This document shows, one piece after another, positions 1 through 8,938 of a stretch of DNA of 64,000 nucleotides; position 1 is the first letter of the stretch, and every line of letters begins with the position of its first letter. This DNA comes from Nocardia acididurans (GTDB lineage: Bacteria > Actinomycetota > Actinomycetes > Mycobacteriales > Mycobacteriaceae): NCBI RefSeq assembly GCF_016741815.1, contig NZ_JAERRJ010000007.1:124001-188000 (forward strand), read 5' to 3'. The notes under the pieces are model-generated. The model made no database searches. It saw nothing but the letters and a program-made list of their open reading frames with translations, and was not told the origin of the DNA. The translations under genes were made by a program, and so were the position numbers.

Positions 1-1286
1 TCCATGGCCTTGGACATCTCGAGCATCTCGGCCATCGGCATCGGCGCGTGCACCAGCTGCCCGGTGGCCAGCTTCGACCCCTGCTTGACGGCATTGACCT
101 GACGTACGGTGACCGGATCCAGGCCCAGCGACAGCGCAACCTTGTCCATCATGGATTCGTGCGCGAAACACGCTTGCACAGCGCCGAATCCGCGCATCGC
201 GCCACACGGCGGATTGTTGGTGTACACCCCGTAGACGTCGATCTCGATATGCGGGATCTCGTACGGCCCCACCGCCAGCGAGGACGCGTTGCCGACCACG
301 TTCTGGGTGGCCGAGGTGTACGCGCCGCCGTCGAGGACGATGAGAACCTTGGCGTAGGTGAGCTTTCCGGTGGCCATGGCGCCGTATTCGTAGCGCATGC
401 GCGCCGGATGCCGGTGCACGTGCCCGAAGAAGGACTCCTCGCGGTTGTACATCATCTTGATGGGCTTGCGGGTGTGCAGCGCCAGCAGGCCGGCGTGGAT
501 CTGCATCGAAATATCCTCGCGGCCACCGAAAGCGCCGCCCACACCCGCCATGGTCATCTTGATCTGGTCCTGGGACAGATCCAGGCAGGGCGCGATCTGG
601 GTGAGGTCCCAGTGCAGCCACTGGGTGGCCACGTAGAACTCCAGGCCCTCGTCGGTGGGAATCACCAGACCGGATTCGGGGCCCAGGAACGCCTGGTCCT
701 GAATACCGACCTCGAACTCCTCGGTGACCACCACGGCGGCCAGCTCCCGGCCGACATTGGTGTCGCCGACGCGCACCGGCTGGTGACGGGTGATGCCGCC
801 GCGCTCCTGCACCCGATTGGCCTCCGGATCGGCGACGACCGCCATCGGATCCGTAATCGGTTCCAGCACTTCCCATTCGATCTCGATCGCCATGATGGCA
901 CGGCGCGCGATCTCGGGGTGGTCGGCGGCGACCAGCGCGATGGGCTCGCCGTGGTGGCGCACCTCGTCGAAGGCCAGCACCGGCTGATCCCAGGTGTGGT
1001 CGAGCCCGTACACCTTGCGGCCGGGCACGTCCTCGTGGGTGAGCACCGCGTGCACGCCGGTCATGGCCAGCGCCTTCGAGATGTCGATGTTGAGGATCTT
1101 GGCGCGTGGATGCGGGCTGCGAAGCGTTGCGCCCCACAGCATTCCGTCGATCCACAGGTCCGAGGAGTAGGCGAATTCGCCCTTCACCTTCAGCGTGCCG
1201 TCGGGCCGCAGCGGGCTCTCGCCGATGCCGCCGCGACCGGGCGCGGCGACCTCGTGCGGGAAGTTGGTGGTGCGTACGCTCGTCAT
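1..1286 (-). CDS. pucD: Xanthine dehydrogenase molybdopterin-binding subunit, C-terminus cut by window edge
   Basis: This is the first about 428 residues of the large subunit of a three-subunit xanthine dehydrogenase. It binds the molybdopterin cytosine dinucleotide cofactor and oxidises hypoxanthine or xanthine to urate. The translation opens MTSVRTTNFPHEVAAPGRGG and shows the family's GVGGAFGGRED and AMRGFGAVQACFAHE stretches. The reading frame runs off the left edge, so the second half is missing. Its ATG overlaps the TGA of the upstream deaminase gene in an ATGA, so it is the last visible gene of the purine operon and is translationally coupled. Identification is strong. The substrate (xanthine rather than another purine) is inferred from the neighbouring urate oxidase. 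Confidence 0.93.
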   Translation of the reverse strand, partial: MTSVRTTNFPHEVAAPGRGGIGESPLRPDGTLKVKGEFAYSSDLWIDGMLWGATLRSPHPRAKILNIDISKALAMTGVHAVLTHEDVPGRKVYGLDHTWDQPVLAFDEVRHHGEPIALVAADHPEIARRAIMAIEIEWEVLEPITDPMAVVADPEANRVQERGGITRHQPVRVGDTNVGRELAAVVVTEEFEVGIQDQAFLGPESGLVIPTDEGLEFYVATQWLHWDLTQIAPCLDLSQDQIKMTMAGVGGAFGGREDISMQIHAGLLALHTRKPIKMMYNREESFFGHVHRHPARMRYEYGAMATGKLTYAKVLIVLDGGAYTSATQNVVGNASSLAVGPYEIPHIEIDVYGVYTNNPPCGAMRGFGAVQACFAHESMMDKVALSLGLDPVTVRQVNAVKQGSKLATGQLVHAPMPMAEMLEMSKAM

Positions 1287-2635
1287 CGCTGCTCCTGCCG
1301 CATGATTCGCTCGCGCGCCGCGACGCCGTTGCGGCCGACCTGGTCGTGCGCGACCGTCTTCAGCTCGTCGTTCTCCACGACGGTGTTGCCGCCGACGAGC
1401 AACCGGGCCAGCGGCGGCTGCGGGCCGAACACCAGCGAGCACACCGGATCGGTGAGCGCGGAACGGAATCCGTCGACCTTCCAGATGGCGATGTCGGCGA
1501 GCTTGCCGGGCTCCAGGGAGCCGATCTCGTTCTGCCGCCCCAGGTTTCGCGCACCGCCGAGGGTGCCGATCTCGAGGGCCTGGCGGGCGGTGAGCGCCTT
1601 GGGACCGTGCACGGCGCGCTGGAACAGCATGGCCTGCCGCATCTCCCCGGCCATCGAGGTCAGTTCGCTCGAGGCCGCGCCGTCCACGCCGAGGCCGACG
1701 GGCGCGCCCGCGGCCAGCAGGTCCATCACCCGGGCGATACCCGCGCCGAGGCGGGCGTTCGAGCTCGGGCAGTGCGCCGAGCCGGTGCCGGTGTCGGCGA
1801 AGCGGCGAATATCCTTGTCGTGCAGGTGCACCGCGTGCGCGAACCACACGTCGTCGCCGAGCCAGCCCAGCTTCTCCATGTATTCGACAGGCGTGCAACC
1901 CATCTGCTCGAGGCAGTGCTCTTCCTCGTCGAGGGTTTCGGCGAGATGGGTGTGCAGGCGCACGCCCTTGTCGCGGGCCAGCGCCGCCGATTCCCGCATG
2001 AGCGCCTCGCTCACCGAGAACGGCGAACAGGGGGCCACGGCCACGCGCAACATCGAGTCGAAGGACGCGTCGTGGTACCTGTCGATGGTCTCGGCGGTGT
2101 CGGCCAGGATCTCGTCGAGCTGCTCCACCACCTCGTCCGGCGGCAGCCCGCCCTGGGACTGGCCACGGTCCATGGACCCGCGGCAGGGGTGGAAGCGCAC
2201 GCCGAGCTCCCGCGCGGCCCGCACCTCGGCCTCGAACAGATCGCCACGGCCCTTGGGGAAGACGTAGTGGTGATCGGTGGAGGTGGTGGTGCCGGTCAGC
2301 GCCAGCCAGCCCAGGCCCGCCGAGGCAGCGCCGTAGACGACCTCGGCGTCCATGCGCGCCCACAGGCGGTACAGCCCGGTCAGCCACTCGAACAGGGTGG
2401 CGTCCTGGTAGAGGCCCTGGGTGGCCCACTGGTAGAGATGGTGGTGGGTGTTCACCAGGCCCGGGGTCACCAGGCAGCCGGTGCCGGAGAGGCGGTCGGC
2501 TCCCACCACCGTCGGCGCGGGTCCCGCGCCGAGGGCTTCGATGCGACCGTCGTCACCGACGATCAGATATCCGTCGGGGATCTCCTCGCCCACGACCGGG
2601 GCGATATAAGCGTTCTCGATGACGAGCTTGGTCAT
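1283..2635 (-). CDS. 8-oxoguanine deaminase (amidohydrolase family)
   Basis: A 450-residue TRZ/ATZ-type metal-dependent amidohydrolase. It has an N-terminal composite beta domain, a VNTHHH metal site near residues 62-66, HTHLAET near 228-234, and a GVDGAAS stretch carrying the metal-binding Asp near 318. The family deaminates 8-oxoguanine to urate and is typically encoded with xanthine dehydrogenase, as here. The start chosen is the ATG giving MTKLVIENAY, which overlaps the stop of the 2Fe-2S gene (ATGA). A longer in-frame extension upstream only reads through that gene. Feeding 8-oxoguanine carbon into urate fits the operon. Guanine deaminase activity is the main alternative. Confidence 0.85.
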   Translation of the reverse strand: MTKLVIENAYIAPVVGEEIPDGYLIVGDDGRIEALGAGPAPTVVGADRLSGTGCLVTPGLVNTHHHLYQWATQGLYQDATLFEWLTGLYRLWARMDAEVVYGAASAGLGWLALTGTTTSTDHHYVFPKGRGDLFEAEVRAARELGVRFHPCRGSMDRGQSQGGLPPDEVVEQLDEILADTAETIDRYHDASFDSMLRVAVAPCSPFSVSEALMRESAALARDKGVRLHTHLAETLDEEEHCLEQMGCTPVEYMEKLGWLGDDVWFAHAVHLHDKDIRRFADTGTGSAHCPSSNARLGAGIARVMDLLAAGAPVGLGVDGAASSELTSMAGEMRQAMLFQRAVHGPKALTARQALEIGTLGGARNLGRQNEIGSLEPGKLADIAIWKVDGFRSALTDPVCSLVFGPQPPLARLLVGGNTVVENDELKTVAHDQVGRNGVAARERIMRQEQR

Positions 2636-3105
2636 TTGGCTGCCGCCTTCCGCTCTGCTGCCAGACGTACGGCGTCCAGGATCTTCTCGTAACCGGTGCA
2701 GCGGCACAGGTTTCCGGCGAGCGCCTCGCGAATCTCCGCGTCCGACGGGTCCGGAATGCGTTCGATCAGGTCGTGCGCCTGGACCAGGAGCCCCGGCGTA
2801 CAGAATCCGCACTGGACCGCGCCGCATTCGACGAACGCCTGCTGCATGGGGTCGAGTCGATCCCCATCAGCGAGACCTTCCACCGTGCGAACCGAGCGGT
2901 CCTGGACCTGGCCGGCCGCCACCAGACAAGCACAGACAGGAGTGCCGTCGAGATAGACAGTGCATGAACCACATTCACCCTGTTCGCACGCATTCTTGGA
3001 ACCGGGCAGCCCGACCCGCTCACGCAGCATGTAGAGCAGGGACTCCCCCTCCCAGACGTCGTCGACGATTTCCTCGGAGCCGTTGACATCGAAGGTGATT
3101 CGCAT
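2632..3105 (-). CDS. pucE: Xanthine dehydrogenase 2Fe-2S subunit
   Basis: A 157-residue small subunit that passes electrons from the molybdenum centre to FAD. It carries two [2Fe-2S] sites: a plant-ferredoxin type site (Cys40, Cys45, Cys48 and Cys60, in CEQGECGSC...CAC) and a helical-bundle site (Cys99, Cys102, Cys134, Cys136, in CGFCTPG...CRCTGY). All eight ligands are present and the length is normal for the family. It starts at the ATG of MRITFDVNG, which shares one base with the stop of the FAD subunit gene. Its own stop overlaps the deaminase start. It forms one enzyme with the flanking FAD and molybdopterin subunits. Confidence 0.95.
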   Translation of the reverse strand: MRITFDVNGSEEIVDDVWEGESLLYMLRERVGLPGSKNACEQGECGSCTVYLDGTPVCACLVAAGQVQDRSVRTVEGLADGDRLDPMQQAFVECGAVQCGFCTPGLLVQAHDLIERIPDPSDAEIREALAGNLCRCTGYEKILDAVRLAAERKAAAK

Positions 3106-3974
3106 CAGGCGGCCCTCCTCTCTGCGGTGTAGTCGGTCCAGGCCCAGCCGAGTGCGCGCCGCGCCATCACCGACAGCGCGTGCTTGCGGTAGTCGGCGGT
3201 GCCGCGCACATCGTCGATGGGCTTGGCGGCCTGCGAGACCAGCGCGCCGAATTCGCGCGCCAGCTCCTCGGACAGCGGAATCGGGTTGTCCCAGGGCAGA
3301 TTCGCGGCCAGGAAGTCCTGCGCCGCGACGGCCCGCAGCGGGGTCGGGCCCGCCGAACCGATACCGGTGCCGACGGTCCTGGTGTCGGTATGCAGGGCGA
3401 TGGCGAAGGAGCACACCGCGATCACCATGGCGTTGCGGGTGCCGACCTTGGCGAAGTACTGCGGACCCGTGGCCGGCTTCAGCCAGACGGCGCGGATCAG
3501 CTCGTCCGGTTCCAGCGCGTTCTTCTTCACCCAGACGTAGAAGTCGTCGATGGGGATCATGCGGGTGCCGCGCGCCGCGGATTCGGCCTCCACCACTGCA
3601 TTCGCCGCCAGCAGTGCCGGATGCGCGTCACCGGCGGGGGACGCGCCGCCGAGGTTGCCGCCCACCGTGCCGCGATTGCGGATCTGCGGGGAGCCGACGG
3701 TGCGCGAGGCTTGGGCCAGACCCGGCAGTTCGCGACCGTACCGGTTGATGATCTTCACGTATGGGACGCCCGAGCCGATGCGCAATTGCCCGTCGGTGCG
3801 ATCGACGCCGAAGACCTCCCGGCACGGATTCAGATCCAGCACGTAGCCGGGCCGGTGCCGGTCGAAGTTGAGCTCCACCATGACATCCGTGCCGCCCTGG
3901 ATCGGCACGGCGTCGGGATGTTGCGCCTTGAGCTCCAAGGCGTGCGCCCAGTCGTTGGGTCGGAGGAATTCCAT
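3105..3974 (-). CDS. pucC: Xanthine dehydrogenase FAD-binding subunit
   Basis: A 289-residue FAD subunit (FAD-binding PCMH type plus CO-dehydrogenase flavoprotein C-terminal domain). It delivers electrons from purine oxidation to NAD or another acceptor. The N-terminal flavin motif IQGGTDVMVEL is near residues 25-35 and the second flavin loop, RNRGTVGGNLGGASPAGD, is near 100-117. It lies 16 bp after the urate oxidase gene and overlaps pucE by one base (TGATG), so pucC and pucE are probably co-translated. The start at MEFLRPNDWAHAL matches the family's usual N-terminus. Confidence 0.94.
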   Translation of the reverse strand: MEFLRPNDWAHALELKAQHPDAVPIQGGTDVMVELNFDRHRPGYVLDLNPCREVFGVDRTDGQLRIGSGVPYVKIINRYGRELPGLAQASRTVGSPQIRNRGTVGGNLGGASPAGDAHPALLAANAVVEAESAARGTRMIPIDDFYVWVKKNALEPDELIRAVWLKPATGPQYFAKVGTRNAMVIAVCSFAIALHTDTRTVGTGIGSAGPTPLRAVAAQDFLAANLPWDNPIPLSEELAREFGALVSQAAKPIDDVRGTADYRKHALSVMARRALGWAWTDYTAERRAA

Positions 3975-3990
3975 TGCGCCGCTCCCGCTC

Positions 3991-4863
3991 TCAATCCCAC
4001 GCCGGTCCGGCGGCCGGCACCTCGCGCACCACCGTGCCCTCGATGAGGCCGTACGGACGATCGGCGGCCCAGAACACCTCGTTGCCGTTGACCTGACCGA
4101 ACGGGGACAGATCCACTTCGAAGTGATGCTTGTTGGGCAGCTGGAGCTTGACTTCCACAATGTCGGAGACGGTTTCGAGCACGCGCTCCCCCATCTCGAA
4201 CAACGTCTGCTGCAGGGAGCGACTGTGCGTATCGGCGAAAGCCTGGAGCAGGCAACGCTTCACAACCTCGTAGGACTTGTCCCACTCGATGGTGTCGCCG
4301 GTGTGCCGCCACTGCGCGTTCACCTCGGTGGCCAGCACACGGTCGCTGGTCTCCCGCAGCGTGGTGTAGCGGTCCTTGATGAAGCCGTGGAATTCCGAGC
4401 CGGTGGTGTTCAGGACCACCAGATCCTTCAGACCCGACACCACCCACGCCTTGCGGCCGTCGTAATGCACTACGGCGGTGCGGGTTTCGCGGCCCGAGCG
4501 CACGAACGAATGCGGATGGCTGTTGAGCCCTACCACATTCCGCTCCCAGGTGTATTCCTCCAGCTCCACCCGGGCGTGCCCGATGGTCGGCTGCGAATCC
4601 ACGAAATGCCGGGCCAGCCGCAGGCCGAAATCCTCCGGCGAGGCGATGCCGTACTCCTTGGCGAACGCGAACACCGTGTTCTTCTGGGTGTCCGTGGGCA
4701 GCACCGCACCGTTGTCGCCGGTGTAGTGGACGGCTTCCATCTCGCCCGACAGCGCCACGCTCACGTTCAGATCCCGCAGATCGTGCTTGGCGCCGTTCTT
4801 GGTCACCCGGACGACGCGGGTCTCCGCCTTGCCGTAACGATTGGGACCTAGCTTGATCGACAT
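3991..4863 (-). CDS. uox: Urate oxidase (uricase)
   Basis: A 290-residue cofactor-free uricase that oxidises urate to 5-hydroxyisourate with O2. The charge-relay residues are visible as Lys12 (NRYGK) and Thr57 (LPTDTQKNT). The substrate-binding SFVRSGRETRT stretch and the C-terminal family signature are also present (KHHFEVDLSPFGQVNGNEVF). The product feeds the two enzymes encoded immediately upstream (uraH and uraD), so the order uraD-uraH-uox covers urate to allantoin completely. It begins 3 bp after the uraH stop, which implies one transcript. Confidence 0.97.
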   Translation of the reverse strand: MSIKLGPNRYGKAETRVVRVTKNGAKHDLRDLNVSVALSGEMEAVHYTGDNGAVLPTDTQKNTVFAFAKEYGIASPEDFGLRLARHFVDSQPTIGHARVELEEYTWERNVVGLNSHPHSFVRSGRETRTAVVHYDGRKAWVVSGLKDLVVLNTTGSEFHGFIKDRYTTLRETSDRVLATEVNAQWRHTGDTIEWDKSYEVVKRCLLQAFADTHSRSLQQTLFEMGERVLETVSDIVEVKLQLPNKHHFEVDLSPFGQVNGNEVFWAADRPYGLIEGTVVREVPAAGPAWD

Positions 4864-4866
4864 GGT

Positions 4867-5166
4867 TCAGCTACCTCGATAGGTGGAGAAGGAATAGGGA
4901 CTCAGCAGCAGCGGCACGTGATAGTGCTGCGCCGGATCGGTGACGGTGAAAGCGATGGTCACCGAGGGGTAGAACGGGCTCAGATCGCCGGTCTCGAAGA
5001 TCAGGCGGTGCACGCCGGCCGCCGGGGCGGGCAGATCCTTGATGCGTCCGTCGGCGTCGGTCCGGCCCTGCGCGAGCACGGTGCCGACTTCGGCCTCCAG
5101 GCGCACCGGCAGATCCGCGGCGGGGCGGCCGGTCGCGGCATTGAGCACATGCGTGGACAGGCTCAT
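4867..5166 (-). CDS. uraH: 5-hydroxyisourate hydrolase (transthyretin-like)
   Basis: A 99-residue transthyretin-related protein that hydrolyses 5-hydroxyisourate to OHCU. The diagnostic features are the N-terminal STHVLNAATGRPA with the catalytic His, the QHYHVPLLLSPYSFSTYRGS end, and the C-terminal YRGS tetrapeptide that separates the enzyme from true transthyretin. Length is slightly short but complete. Its start overlaps the uraD stop by 4 bp and its stop is 3 bp before the uricase gene. Confidence 0.96.
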   Translation of the reverse strand: MSLSTHVLNAATGRPAADLPVRLEAEVGTVLAQGRTDADGRIKDLPAPAAGVHRLIFETGDLSPFYPSVTIAFTVTDPAQHYHVPLLLSPYSFSTYRGS

Positions 5167-5687
5167 AGCAACCCCAGCAGTTTCCGGATCCGCAGGACGG
5201 TGATGTCGGCGAGTTCGGCTCGGACGGTTTCTCTTTCGTCCGCCGCCGAGTTGTGCAGCCGGCGATGCAGTTCCGCAAGCATCTCCCCGGCGCTGCGGCC
5301 GGTGGCGCGAATCAGGAACACATGCCCGAATCTGTTCTCGTAGGCGATATTTCGCGCAGTGAGCTCATCGAGCACCTCAACCGACGCGGTTGCCGTCCCG
5401 GACTGCTCCTGACTGGACCACTGTGCCTCCCGCTGCGAAATCCCGTGCGAGCGAACAGCTTCGGCTCGATCACCGATCCTGGGGTGCGCGGCGAGAGCCT
5501 CCTCGATATCCGGCCACTCCAGTTCCCTGATCCCCGCGACCGCGGCCTCCTCGAGACCCAGCTCGCCCAGATAGGGGCGATTGGCCACCATCTTCCGCGC
5601 CCAGCGCCGCGACGCACAGCAGGTCAGCAGCTGCGCCTCGGCTTCCTCCAGGGGCAGCGATCCGAGCCATTCCAGGCGACTCGACAT
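5163..5687 (-). CDS. uraD: OHCU decarboxylase
   Basis: A 174-residue 2-oxo-4-hydroxy-4-carboxy-5-ureidoimidazoline decarboxylase that forms S-allantoin. The AAHPRIGDRAE motif holds the catalytic His, and the C-terminal region NRFGHVFLIRATGRSA contains the family FGHxFL signature. Upstream in-frame starts exist, but the ATG giving MSSRLEWLGS is preceded by a clear GGAGG ribosome-binding site about 4 bp away, so it was chosen. It is the first gene of the purine operon and faces pucR across a 163-bp divergent promoter region. Confidence 0.94.
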   Translation of the reverse strand: MSSRLEWLGSLPLEEAEAQLLTCCASRRWARKMVANRPYLGELGLEEAAVAGIRELEWPDIEEALAAHPRIGDRAEAVRSHGISQREAQWSSQEQSGTATASVEVLDELTARNIAYENRFGHVFLIRATGRSAGEMLAELHRRLHNSAADERETVRAELADITVLRIRKLLGLL

Positions 5688-5813
5688 CCGACCTCCATCC
5701 ATTGGCGTGTTGCCCGGTAAGTACACCGGGCACACGTCCAGGACGGCAGGGACGAGACCTCCGAACATGTGGCCTGCTTCACAGCGGGATCTTCGTAGAT
5801 ACATCCAAGCGTG

Positions 5814-5829
5814 GTAACCGGACGGTCAC
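5814..5829. promoter_or_regulatory. Imperfect palindrome in uraD-pucR divergent promoter
   Basis: The sequence GTAACC, four bases, GGTCAC forms a 6-bp inverted repeat with one mismatch in the 163-bp gap between uraD and pucR. The position suits an operator for the purine regulator, but the match is short and no consensus for this PucR is known to me. Confidence 0.25.
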
Positions 5830-5850
5830 TCACTGTTAGCGTTGGCAATC

Positions 5851-7359
5851 ATGCGATTGCGCTCCCTGCTCGCCATGAGCGAGATCGGCCTGGAACTCGT
5901 CACCGGAGAGGACGAGCTGGAACGCTTCGTACGCTGGGTCGTCACCACCGACATGCTGGACCCCAGCCGATACCTCTCCGGCGGCGAACTCGTGCTCACC
6001 GGCATGCAGTGGCGACGCTCACCCGGCGACAGCGAGACCTTCGTGGCCGCGTTGGCCCGAGCCAAGGTCGCCGCGCTCGCGGCCGGTGACGCGCTCTACG
6101 GCGAAGCGCCCGACGATATCGTCGAGGCCTGTCGGAAACACCGAATCCCGCTGTTCCGGGTACCCGAGCAGATCGCGTTCGCCACGGTCACCGAGCAGGT
6201 CAACCGCAATCTGTCGACCGGGCGGGCCGCGGATCTGGCCGCCATCCTGGATCGGCATCGCAAGCTGGTGTCCGGCGGTGGGCTGGATTCGGTACTCGAA
6301 CTCATCGACCGCAATCTGGGGTCGCGATGTTGGGTGGTGACCTCCACCGGCCGGGTGGTCGCCGGACCTTCGGAGCTTCCGCCGAAAGCGCTGCGCACGG
6401 CTTTTCTGGCCGCCCGGCGACTACCGCACGTGGTCGCCGTCGACGGGACCCGGTACTCGCTGTTCGCGGTCGATCCGGACGGCACCTCACGGGTTGCCGA
6501 CTGGTTCCTGGTGTTCGAGAGCGACCACAAGGACTGGCCGGAGGAGCGGCGGCTCATCACCGGGGAGCTGGCGGCGGTGGTCTCCCTGGAACGCGCGCGC
6601 CAGGACGATCGGCAGAGCGCCGAAGGACGGCTGGCGCAGGAGCTCATCGAACTGATCGTGTCCGACGCCAAGCCCACCGAGATCATCTCGCGGCTCGAGC
6701 TCACCGGACTGGGGTTGTCGGACCGCTACCTGGCCGTGGCCGCCACCGCCGACGCGGGCGCGGTCCGGCCCCGCGAACTGCGCGCGCTGCTGCGCGAAAT
6801 CCTTTACGGCGCAAGCCCTGCCGCCGGAATCGTGGACGGCGAGGCCATCGCGCTGGTGCCGCTCGGCGACGATCCGCACATCGACGACCGCATCCACCGG
6901 GCCATCGAAGCCCTCGAACCCGGATTGCAGGGCAGCCGGCTGGCGGTCGGCATCAGCGGCGCGGTCGACGGTGAGGGGTTGCGCGGCGCGGTGGAGGAGG
7001 CCCGCTACGCCCGTCGCATGGCCGCCTCCCGCAATCAGATCACCAGCGTGGTCCGGCACGACGAACTCGCCACCCATATGCTGCTGCTGGCCAGCGTCCC
7101 CGACGAGGTGCGCCGCATGTTCCGGGTCCGGCTGCTGGACCCGCTCATCAACTACGACAAGGACAATCGCGCCGACCTCGTGCACACGCTGGAAACCTTC
7201 CTCGAGGTCTCCGGATCCTGGACCAAATGCGCGGAACTCCTGCACCTGCACGTGAATACGCTGCGCTACCGGATCCAGCGCATCGAGGAACTCACCGAGC
7301 GCGATCTGTCCCGGCTGGAGGACCGCGTCGACTTCTTCCTCGCCCTCGCCTTGCGGTGA
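5851..7359 (+). CDS. pucR: PucR-family transcriptional regulator of purine catabolism
   Basis: About 502 residues. It has an N-terminal PurC-like ligand domain (about 1-120), a central CdaR/GGDEF-like region (about 270-390) and a C-terminal PucR helix-turn-helix. The recognition segment is visible in GSWTKCAELLHLHVNTLRYRI. The ATG giving MRLRSLLAMS was chosen. A TTG nine bases upstream is also possible. It is transcribed away from the urate operon, the classical arrangement for an activator or repressor of purine degradation. Control of the facing operon is inferred from position and family. Confidence 0.9.
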   Translation: MRLRSLLAMSEIGLELVTGEDELERFVRWVVTTDMLDPSRYLSGGELVLTGMQWRRSPGDSETFVAALARAKVAALAAGDALYGEAPDDIVEACRKHRIPLFRVPEQIAFATVTEQVNRNLSTGRAADLAAILDRHRKLVSGGGLDSVLELIDRNLGSRCWVVTSTGRVVAGPSELPPKALRTAFLAARRLPHVVAVDGTRYSLFAVDPDGTSRVADWFLVFESDHKDWPEERRLITGELAAVVSLERARQDDRQSAEGRLAQELIELIVSDAKPTEIISRLELTGLGLSDRYLAVAATADAGAVRPRELRALLREILYGASPAAGIVDGEAIALVPLGDDPHIDDRIHRAIEALEPGLQGSRLAVGISGAVDGEGLRGAVEEARYARRMAASRNQITSVVRHDELATHMLLLASVPDEVRRMFRVRLLDPLINYDKDNRADLVHTLETFLEVSGSWTKCAELLHLHVNTLRYRIQRIEELTERDLSRLEDRVDFFLALALR

Positions 7360-7446
7360 AAACCCCTGTAGGTCAAGCAATCCGTTGATTGACAGCGGAT
7401 CGCGGTCCGTGGAGGCTGTTCCCGGCGGCGCAGCAAGCCGTCGATC

Positions 7447-8154
7447 GTGCCGTTGATTGTGGGGATCTTCTTGCGCGCCAAAACCTTCGGGCCCGTCGCC
7501 GGCGTCGGGACACTCCTACTGACGGGACTGACCGTGGCGAGCTGTTCGACCTCCGACACCGGGTCCACGACGGCATCCGCGACCACCCGGCAGTTCACCG
7601 CACCGCCCGCGGACTGCGCGGCCGCCACCTCGGTGCGGCCGGTGGCGGACGCGGTACGGCAGTACGCCGGAACGCGCTACGGCGCGGGCGCGGTGTTCAC
7701 CCCCACCGATCTGTCGGCCGCACCGGGCATGGCCGCGACGCATCTGATCTGCAATGCCCGGTTCGGCGAACTCGCACAGGCGGATTCGAGCTCGGCACTG
7801 CGCTACCTGTCGATCTCGTTCACCGTGAACGACTCCCCCGGCGACGCTGCCGCGGCGGCCGCGGACCAGTTCCAGCGCTTCCGCGCGAACGCCCCCGACG
7901 AGTTCACCCGAATGGACATCGGCGACGACGCCGACACCCGCGAGCGCCGCGTGGGACCGAACGGAACCGAGGTGCGCACCCGATTCCGGATGAGCAATCT
8001 GACCGTGGACGTGATCACCTCGGACCAGGACTACTCGGGTGCCATGCCGGCGGCGGGCGCCGATCCAGAGCTCGCGGCCGCACTGCGCACCGGCGCGGAG
8101 GCCGTCGCGCGGGCGCTGGCCGGCGCGATCGGCACCGTGATGCCGGCGCGGTGA
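7447..8154 (+). CDS. Putative lipoprotein, unknown function
   Basis: A 235-residue protein starting with GTG. It has a positively charged N-terminus, a hydrophobic stretch and a lipobox (TVASC, Cys at about residue 33), so it should be exported and lipid-anchored. A Ser/Thr-rich linker follows, then a globular domain with two further Cys residues (PADCAAAT and LICNARF) that could form a disulfide. Nocardiae encode many such small lipoproteins. I do not recognise a specific family. It stands alone, 88 bp after pucR, and is convergent with the SDR gene. Confidence 0.7.
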   Translation: MPLIVGIFLRAKTFGPVAGVGTLLLTGLTVASCSTSDTGSTTASATTRQFTAPPADCAAATSVRPVADAVRQYAGTRYGAGAVFTPTDLSAAPGMAATHLICNARFGELAQADSSSALRYLSISFTVNDSPGDAAAAAADQFQRFRANAPDEFTRMDIGDDADTRERRVGPNGTEVRTRFRMSNLTVDVITSDQDYSGAMPAAGADPELAAALRTGAEAVARALAGAIGTVMPAR

Positions 8155-8177
8155 CTCGGCGCGGGTTGTGTCGGGAC

Positions 8178-8918
8178 TCAGCCGCGACCGAGCAGGGTTC
8201 CACCGTTGATCTGCAGGATCTGGCCGGTGGTCCAGCCCGCGTCCGGCGACGCGAGGTAGGCGATACCGGCGGCGATCTCCTCGGGAGTGCCCGCGCGGCC
8301 CGCCGGAATCTGCGCGATCCGGTCGGCCGCCAGCTCCGAAGTCAGTCGCTCCGACCAGAATTCGGTATCCGGGACGAATCCCGGGGCCACCACATTGACG
8401 GTCACGCCCTGCGGCGCCAACTGCTGCGCGAGACCCAGCGACCAGCCGTGCAGGGCCGCCTTCGCCGCACCGTAGGCGCCCGGACCACGCAGTCCCGCAA
8501 TGGAACTCACCGAGATGATCCGCCCGCCCGGCCGCCGGATGTGCGGTAGCAGCGCCTCGGTCGCCAGCACGGCGGTGATCACGTTCAGCCGGAAGGTCTC
8601 CAGATACGCGTCGGCGAGTCCGGTCAGATCATCCGGCGCGTGTGCGGGGTTGCCGCCCGCATTGTTGACCAGCACATCGAGGCCGTCGCCCGCGAACCGG
8701 GCGGCGAGCGCCTCGACCTGGTTGGGAACCGTCAGATCGGCCACGGCGGCGCTGACGCGTTCCGCGCCGATCTCGGTATTGATCTCCTTGGCCGCGGCCT
8801 CCAGGATCGGCAGTCGGCGGCCGACGACGACCACCTCGTCGCCCGCACCGGCCAAGCGCCGGGCCACGGCCTTTCCGATTCCGGTTCCACCGCCGGTGAC
8901 CACTGCGCGTCGCGTCAT
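8178..8918 (-). CDS. SDR-family oxidoreductase
   Basis: A 246-residue classical short-chain dehydrogenase. The cofactor motif TGGGTGIG is at about residues 8-15, NNAGG at about 88-92, the catalytic Ser is in ISVSSIAG, and the Tyr-x3-Lys is in YGAAKAALHG. The C-terminus has the usual DAGWTTGQILQINGG. An Arg after the first beta strand (VVGRR) suggests NADP(H). The start MTRRAVVTGG is preceded by AAGGGG. A perfect 9+9 bp palindrome lies 20 bp upstream of the gene. The substrate cannot be told; many relatives are annotated as 3-oxoacyl-ACP reductases. Confidence 0.9.
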   Translation of the reverse strand: MTRRAVVTGGGTGIGKAVARRLAGAGDEVVVVGRRLPILEAAAKEINTEIGAERVSAAVADLTVPNQVEALAARFAGDGLDVLVNNAGGNPAHAPDDLTGLADAYLETFRLNVITAVLATEALLPHIRRPGGRIISVSSIAGLRGPGAYGAAKAALHGWSLGLAQQLAPQGVTVNVVAPGFVPDTEFWSERLTSELAADRIAQIPAGRAGTPEEIAAGIAYLASPDAGWTTGQILQINGGTLLGRG

Positions 8919-8938
8919 CGTTCGCCCCTTCTCGGTGA

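Noticed and set aside
48..2267. Very long open frame opposite the purine operon
   Set aside because: It is antisense to recognisable genes (xanthine dehydrogenase, deaminase), has low-complexity Arg/His/Gly content and matches no family. It is a GC-driven shadow.
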